From contig JADCGN010000048.1 in NCBI GenBank assembly GCA_020249005.1, forward strand, positions 1 through 7,433: DNA of 7,433 nucleotides. The letters are read 5' to 3'. Position numbers and translations under genes: made by a program. A model generated the notes under the pieces. The model was given only the letters and a program-made list of their open reading frames with translations. It had not been told where the DNA came from and made no database searches. Positions 4,801 to 7,433 of this stretch are shown in pieces (position 1 is the first letter of the stretch; each line of letters opens with the position of its first letter). The stretch is from Alphaproteobacteria bacterium (GTDB lineage: Bacteria; Pseudomonadota; Alphaproteobacteria; UBA2136; UBA6156).

Positions 4801-6358
4801 TGTGGCCAGCGGTGGCTTACTACAAGTGCGCAACACCGTTACCGCCGGTAACGTAACGTTGAACACGAACGGCCGCCTGGAGCTCTCCAGCTCCGGTCTG
4901 CTGCAAGCCACCAACCTGACCACCAGCAACACGCTCATCGACTACGCACTGGACAGTATCATAGCTGCCCCACGCCTGACTGTGAGCAGCGCCTGGTTGG
5001 GTAGCAGCACGCTGAACCTGATGTTCGGCAGCATCGGCACACCCACCAGCGGCACCAGTGTGGTGTTGGCCAGCGGGCTTACCGCCAGCTCAACCCTGCC
5101 AACGCTCAGCAGCAGCACCTGGGGTAACTACACCCTGCAGCTGCAACAGCAAGGCACGAGCTTGACCTTGGTGTTCTACACCTCTGGTAGCACTGTGGTA
5201 CCTGTGTCGGTGGCGGCGGAAAACTTGCAAAAGGCCTTCAATGCCATCCCAACCCAACCCAGCAACACCACGTTGGGTCAGGTTCAGCTGCTGCTGCAAA
5301 ATGCAACGACCACGGCCGAGCGCGTGGCGATCATTGAGTCACTCGCCCCGACAAACCCCACTGCAGGTACGCAAGTGGCCCTGCAATTGGGAGGGAATGT
5401 GGCAACCAACGTGCGAAGCCGTCTCGCCGACTTGCGCATGAACACCATCATGCCAGAGGCAGGCCCGGCTTCCGGCACCTTGCCAGCCGCCCGGTTCGGC
5501 GTGGCTTCGGGTGACATGGTGCAAGACCGGAGCATCTGGCTGCGCACGAGCGCCAACCGCACCAATCAGGGCCAGAAAGATGGCATCGCTGGCTACACGG
5601 CCGACGGCACCACGCTAACCGTGGGGGCTGATACCAACGCCTTCGGCCCGGTGCTCGGTGCCGCGGTGAGCTTGGGTCGTGGCCAAGCCACCGGCAAACA
5701 AAGCAGTGCCAACCAAACCAAGGTGACCAGCTACCTGGCCACCTTCTATGGCAGCGACAGCTGGGGCCATGCGGGTTATGTGACGGGGCAAGCCAGCCTT
5801 GGCCGCAACCGCTACGAAACCAGCCGCCAGGTGGTGGGGTTCGGCAGCACCACCGAAGCTGACTTCTTGGCCACCCAACTGCAAACCAACGTGGAAGCCG
5901 GTTACGACTTCCACCTGGCGGGCTTAGGCCAAACCACGTTGACGCCGCTGGTGGGGCTGACCTACAACCAAATTTGGTTGCCCAGCTACACCGAACAGGG
6001 CCCTGCCGCTCTGCGGATTGAGCAAAACAATGCCCAGATCTGGGAAGGCCAAGTGGGGGTTGGCATCAGCCGCAACTTCATGCTGGCCGACGACAACCAG
6101 CTCCAACCGCGGCTGCGCACCCGTTACCGCCATGCGTGGGGTGACTTGGCCCTGGGTACGGTTGGCAGCTTCAGCCAAACTCCTGGCAGCTACTTCAACA
6201 GCCAAGGGCTGAAGGCCGATGCCGACAGCTGGTTGACCGAAGCCGGTGTGACCATTCTAGGCGCCAGCGGTGCCTCGCTGGATCTCGACTACGGCTACGA
6301 AGCCCGCGCGACGTTGCAAAGCCACCAAGGTACGCTGAAAATCCGCGTTCCCTTCTAG
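1859..6358 (+). CDS. Large repeat-rich autotransporter (type Va secretion), probable surface adhesin
   Basis: A 1499-residue self-secreting outer-membrane protein. Residues 1-28 form a Sec signal peptide: basic MKNSFSIRLLR, a hydrophobic core, then a probable cut in LPYA|Q. Residues 29-140 are Ser/Thr/Ile-rich beta sequence. Residues 141-700 are 28 exact 20-residue units and 701-930 are looser 18-21-residue units. Residues 931-1115 are non-repetitive beta-rich sequence that could act as an autochaperone. A helical linker follows at about 1116-1195 (AAENLQKAFNAIP). The C-terminal barrel of about 275 residues, from RSIWLR (1224-1229), has alternating strands and ends LKIRVPF, the terminal Phe expected for Bam-dependent insertion. 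The mature protein has no Cys and the passenger has no Lys until 1125. ATG 1859 was chosen; an in-frame TTG at 1853 would add two residues, and neither has a clear ribosome site. It is transcribed alone, divergent from the cmk set and followed by a hairpin. The class is firm; adhesion or aggregation is inferred from architecture, and no protease or lipase motif was seen. Confidence 0.93.
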   Translation: MKNSFSIRLLRFCASATLCLMPLGLPYAQTIGTSQTTVLYTASNTGPLVISSSAVISVTGGSALSINSTSSTTSNTVTINSGSIVRGTNSAIIAGRNSATAPVINISGSVQLISSSGLAISASAATNGWTVRNSGTISGSVTLGSGNNVFDMQGGTVTGTINLGNGNGIYTQSGGLVTGGLTLGTGNDNVTISGGTLNGAFVLGNGTNTLSMTSGTVSGALTGGTGTNAVTLTSGSFTNTITLNGSSNTLNLYGLNWSNNYTGSANDDVVDISGSTHVGNLDLGGGSNTLLLRAGSTSGTVTGNTGIDTVNISGGTASVTLNLSSGNNVFFQTGGSITANISATTGNDVVSLTGGTLTGPIALGDGTNSVLVSSTNVSGSITTGINDDMMTVTDGTVTSTVNLGAGNNTYLQSGGLLAGSLTTLGGNDIVSLTGGTFNGNINLGDGTNTYNQTAGTLSGTLTTGTGNDTATLSGGSLNNTINLGTGTNILNLYGAAWNGNYVGSATDDTVDISGSTHVGNIDLGAGSNTLLLRAGSTSGTVTGNTVTDTIRITGGTASVTLNLSSGNNVYFQSGGVIAANIAATTGNDVVSLTGGTLTGPIALGDGVNSLLVSGSNATGAITMGTGNDTVTVTSGTLTSAINLDAGVNTFLQSGGLVSGSLTTLGGNDIVSLTGGTFTGNINLGDGNNLALVSGTTLNGNLVTGLGNDTVTVRSNTGAIDLGNGTNALDVANATIGNLTLGATSSNTITLTTVNAGAMTLGAQGRATLTSVTASGLIGVSGSYIVNVADSTLNGLAFGNSATTLTASGSTLGGITAGNGVNTFSFTNSGLGAVALGNGNTSLTATGGSVGNLTLGGGSNSLVLSSLTANAITLAGTSNSLQLSASTVTGALNGGTGDDTVSLYQTSLAAVDLGAGNDRLTFNTGASASGNLAGGTGTDNLVFNTGNLLALNGTLGGFETVQVSSGTTLRLNGATSGINTLDVASGGLLQVRNTVTAGNVTLNTNGRLELSSSGLLQATNLTTSNTLIDYALDSIIAAPRLTVSSAWLGSSTLNLMFGSIGTPTSGTSVVLASGLTASSTLPTLSSSTWGNYTLQLQQQGTSLTLVFYTSGSTVVPVSVAAENLQKAFNAIPTQPSNTTLGQVQLLLQNATTTAERVAIIESLAPTNPTAGTQVALQLGGNVATNVRSRLADLRMNTIMPEAGPASGTLPAARFGVASGDMVQDRSIWLRTSANRTNQGQKDGIAGYTADGTTLTVGADTNAFGPVLGAAVSLGRGQATGKQSSANQTKVTSYLATFYGSDSWGHAGYVTGQASLGRNRYETSRQVVGFGSTTEADFLATQLQTNVEAGYDFHLAGLGQTTLTPLVGLTYNQIWLPSYTEQGPAALRIEQNNAQIWEGQVGVGISRNFMLADDNQLQPRLRTRYRHAWGDLALGTVGSFSQTPGSYFNSQGLKADADSWLTEAGVTILGASGASLDLDYGYEARATLQSHQGTLKIRVPF
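2279..3958 (+). repeat. Array of 28 exact 60-bp (20-residue) coding repeats
   Basis: Residues 141-700 of the autotransporter divide into 28 units, each exactly 20 codons, with no insertion or deletion. A unit reads approximately [ILV]-x-L/T-G-x-G-x-[ND]-T-[VLY]-x-[LQ]-[ST]-G-G-[ST]-[LVF]-x-G-x. The nucleotide sequence is diverged between most units (codon third positions vary), so the length is conserved more strongly than the DNA. The pattern of hydrophobic residues alternating with Gly/Asn turns suits a parallel beta-solenoid with one unit per rung. Odd and even units differ at position 8 (Asp against Asn), giving a 120-bp super-period. Confidence 0.92.
2519..3958 (+). repeat. 720-bp tandem duplication of twelve repeat units
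   Basis: Units 5-16 (2519-3238) and 17-28 (3239-3958) match unit for unit at an exact 720-bp offset. Both copies carry LNLYG...W, then DISGSTHVGN, then a shared AGSNTLLLRAGSTSGTVTGN-like stretch (GGSN in copy one), GGTASVTLNLSSGNNV, and TGNDVVSLTGGTLTGP. At DNA level the stretches around 2690-2771 and 3410-3491 are nearly identical, including a run of more than 25 matching bases at AGCACCAGCGGAACTGTGAC and onward. Other parts differ at many third positions, so the duplication is not recent throughout. Weaker similarity of units 2-4 to 14-16 suggests the block once extended further upstream. Confidence 0.88.
3959..4648 (+). repeat. Degenerate continuation of the repeat array, units of 18-21 residues
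   Basis: Residues 701-930 can still be read as twelve units beginning with an aliphatic residue and often LG (IDLGNGTN, LTLGATSSN, VALGNGNT, LTLGGGSN, VDLGAGND), but unit length varies between 18 and 21 residues and the Asp/Asn alternation is lost. The same solenoid probably continues with varied turn lengths. Unit eleven contains GGTGDDTVS, an exact match to the RTX nonapeptide GGxGxDx(hydrophobic)x, and a second exact match, GGTGTDNLV, follows the array at residues 933-941. Confidence 0.8.
5501..6355 (+). other. Autotransporter beta-barrel translocator domain
   Basis: Approximately residues 1215-1499 of the large protein form the C-terminal 12-stranded translocator expected for type Va secretion. 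Alternating polar/hydrophobic strands separated by turns are visible, for example GPVLGAAVSLGRG, YLATFYGSDSWGHAGYVTGQ, TTLTPLVGLTYNQIW, EGQVGVGISRNF and ASLDLDYGYEAR. The last strand ends in LKIRVPF with a terminal Phe. The length is normal for the family and the frame is intact to the stop, so the protein should be assembled and displayed. Domain edges are approximate. Confidence 0.88.
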
Positions 6359-6378
6359 GCGACCGTTACGCCCCCTGC

Positions 6379-6408
6379 CGCTGCCTACCCACAAACGGGT
6401 AGGCAGCG
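6379..6408 (+). terminator. Hairpin after the autotransporter, probable intrinsic terminator
   Basis: A perfect 12-bp stem (CGCTGCCTACCC, 6379-6390, pairing with GGGTAGGCAGCG, 6397-6408) closes a 6-base ACAAAC loop 20 bp after the autotransporter stop. The stem is GC-rich but only a poor T tract follows (TTGTTGAGATT), so termination may be partial. The opposite strand has no T run, so it acts rightward only. The phosphatase gene starts just after it. Confidence 0.78.
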
Positions 6409-6423
6409 TTGTTGAGATTGGGT

Positions 6424-7149
6424 ATGCTCGGCGTCATGATCATCACTCCCCTCAACGCGCTGCTGGTATTGCTTTATGGTTTGGCGGCCGGCGTGGCGCT
6501 ATGGGTGACAGGCGTCGACGTTGGGTTGCAGGTGTGGCTCTACGCCAATTATGATCAGACCTTCAACGACCAGATGCGCTGGCTCAGTACCCTGGCGCTG
6601 GGGCGCAATCAGGTGTTTGGATTGTTGGCGGTGGGCTTGAGTACTGCCCTGTGGGTGGGTGGCTGCCGCGGTGTATGGCGGGCACTCCAGGTAAGCGGGG
6701 AGCAAATGTTGGCCTGGGCGCGGGGGCAGCGAGGCTGGCTGGCGGGTTGGCACGCCCAGCCGGTGTTGGCCCGGCTGACCCTCACCGCGCTGCCCGTGTT
6801 GGCGGTGGCCGGCGTGGTGCAAGTCATCCTGAAGTTCTTGATTGGCCGCCCGCGCCCGAAAGAGTTGCTCTGGAACGGCACCGACCCTTTCAGCCCCCAC
6901 CCCTTCAGCTTGGATAGCAGCTTTTGGGCCCTGCCCAGCGGCCATACCACCAGCACCTTTGCGATTTTTACCTGGCTGATGCTGGGATTACCGCGCTGGC
7001 GGGTGCCGCTGCTGATGGCGGCCATGGTGCTCAGCGCCAGCCGCTTTTTGGCGGTGACCCCGCATTATCTGGGTGACGTGGTGGCAGGCGCCGGGGTGGG
7101 CGCCGCCTGCGCCCTGTGGTTATGGAGCCGAACCCAGCATGCCCGCTAA
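6424..7149 (+). CDS. PAP2-family integral membrane phosphatase
   Basis: A 241-residue inner-membrane acid phosphatase of the PAP2 superfamily, whose members remove phosphate from lipid (pyro)phosphates such as undecaprenyl pyrophosphate, phosphatidate or lipid A through a phospho-His intermediate. All three signature motifs are present: KFLIGRPRP (137-145, the KX6RP motif), PSGH (171-174), and SR...H...D with Ser206, Arg207, His214 and Asp218. Arg207 and His214 are separated by six residues instead of the usual five. Hydrophobic helices are seen at about 8-29, 63-80, 117-137, 178-190, 194-205 and 217-234. A cytoplasmic-looking Arg/Trp-rich segment (about 82-112) sits between helices 2 and 3. 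ATG 6424 was chosen with TTGAG upstream as a weak ribosome site; ATG 6436 is equally possible. It overlaps the next gene by 11 bp. The partner gene suggests lipid-carrier recycling or lipid A modification, but the substrate cannot be assigned. Confidence 0.88.
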   Translation: MLGVMIITPLNALLVLLYGLAAGVALWVTGVDVGLQVWLYANYDQTFNDQMRWLSTLALGRNQVFGLLAVGLSTALWVGGCRGVWRALQVSGEQMLAWARGQRGWLAGWHAQPVLARLTLTALPVLAVAGVVQVILKFLIGRPRPKELLWNGTDPFSPHPFSLDSSFWALPSGHTTSTFAIFTWLMLGLPRWRVPLLMAAMVLSASRFLAVTPHYLGDVVAGAGVGAACALWLWSRTQHAR

Positions 7150-7433
7150 AACCCCCACCAAATCTCTCTCCCCCGTGGCTAGCACGACGTTGCCAACAGC
7201 AATCACCGCCCCCAACCCCAAGGAGCGGCGGCAAAACCGCTTGTTTTGGGTGTGGCTGGGGCTGTTGTTGCTGGGGTCGGCCGTGCTCTATGGCGGTGGT
7301 AACCGGGCGTATGGCCTGTTTGATGTGGATGAAGCGATCTTTACCCAGGCCACGATGGAAATGCGTGCCGCCGAGGCCAACCACGGCCTGGCGGCCTTGG
7401 CGATGCCAACCTACAATGGTACCCCGCGGTACC
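7139..7433 (+). CDS. ArnT/PMT-like (GT-C) glycosyltransferase, N-terminal fragment
   Basis: Only the first 98 codons lie in the window and no stop is reached. Residues 1-33 are a Thr/Pro/Lys/Arg-rich, probably cytoplasmic leader ending in KERRQNR. A membrane helix follows at about 34-52. Then FDVDEAIFTQATMEMR (61-76) and PTYNGTPRY (90-98) match the first periplasmic loop of ArnT/PMT-type transferases, in which an Asp-Glu pair (here Asp64-Glu65) is close to the catalytic site and a [PxFxGxxRxxKPP]-like motif follows. These enzymes move a sugar from a polyprenyl-phosphate carrier to an acceptor such as lipid A on the periplasmic face. The ATG overlaps the phosphatase stop by 11 bp and GGAG (7124-7127) lies 11 bases upstream, indicating translational coupling. 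The specific donor and acceptor are unknown, so no gene symbol is given. Confidence 0.8.
   Translation, partial: MPAKTPTKSLSPVASTTLPTAITAPNPKERRQNRLFWVWLGLLLLGSAVLYGGGNRAYGLFDVDEAIFTQATMEMRAAEANHGLAALAMPTYNGTPRY

Noticed and set aside
1975..5299. Many leftward frames up to 289 codons inside the autotransporter gene
   Set aside because: They are Val/Pro-rich or Ala/Gly/His-rich mirror translations of the coding repeats; the repeated frame preserves absence of stops on the other strand without implying genes.
1859..6358. Trimeric (YadA-type) autotransporter
   Set aside because: The C-terminal barrel domain is about 275 residues with many strands, not the short four-strand YadA anchor, and no coiled-coil stalk or neck motifs are seen.
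7414..7433. Paired GGTACC sites flanking CCGC at the right edge
   Set aside because: They are explained by the codons for Gly-Thr-Pro-Arg-Tyr in the conserved transferase motif; no cloning junction or repeat is implied.

Overview
The window looks like chromosomal DNA from a GC-rich Gram-negative bacterium. An outer-membrane autotransporter fixes the envelope type. The cytidylate kinase (P-loop GPTASGKGT, then LDTGTLYRA) resembles alphaproteobacterial enzymes most closely, but that placement is from memory of the family and is tentative. No insertion sequences, phage genes, tRNA/rRNA genes or CRISPR arrays were seen.

Layout. (1) Bases 1-1658 hold a compact leftward gene set. In transcription order these are an unrecognised 131-residue protein, a four-helix DUF805-like membrane protein, and cytidylate kinase (cmk), which runs off the left edge. 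The genes are 9 bp apart and then overlap by 23 bp, so they are probably one operon. (2) Bases 1659-1858 are a divergent intergenic region. Its AT-rich right half contains a 10-bp direct repeat with a 20-bp period. (3) Bases 1859-6358 encode a 1499-residue type Va (classical) autotransporter with a signal peptide, a Ser/Thr/Gly/Asn-rich repeat passenger, a helical linker and a C-terminal beta-barrel ending in Phe. (4) A strong hairpin follows at 6379-6408. (5) From 6424 to the right edge there is a rightward pair: a PAP2-family membrane phosphatase overlapping by 11 bp an ArnT/PMT-like (GT-C) glycosyltransferase, of which only the N-terminus is present.

The most striking content is the autotransporter passenger. 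It has 28 consecutive repeat units of exactly 20 residues (60 bp) with no insertion or deletion, nested inside 40-residue, 80-residue and 240-residue (720-bp) periods. It then relaxes into 18-21-residue units that carry two exact RTX-type nonapeptides. This reads as a long, very regular beta-solenoid displayed on the cell surface. Its binding partner cannot be told from sequence.

The gene sets share an envelope theme (surface adhesin-like protein, lipid phosphatase, lipid-linked-sugar transferase) next to a housekeeping nucleotide kinase. A functional link between the autotransporter and the phosphatase/transferase pair is only a contextual suggestion.
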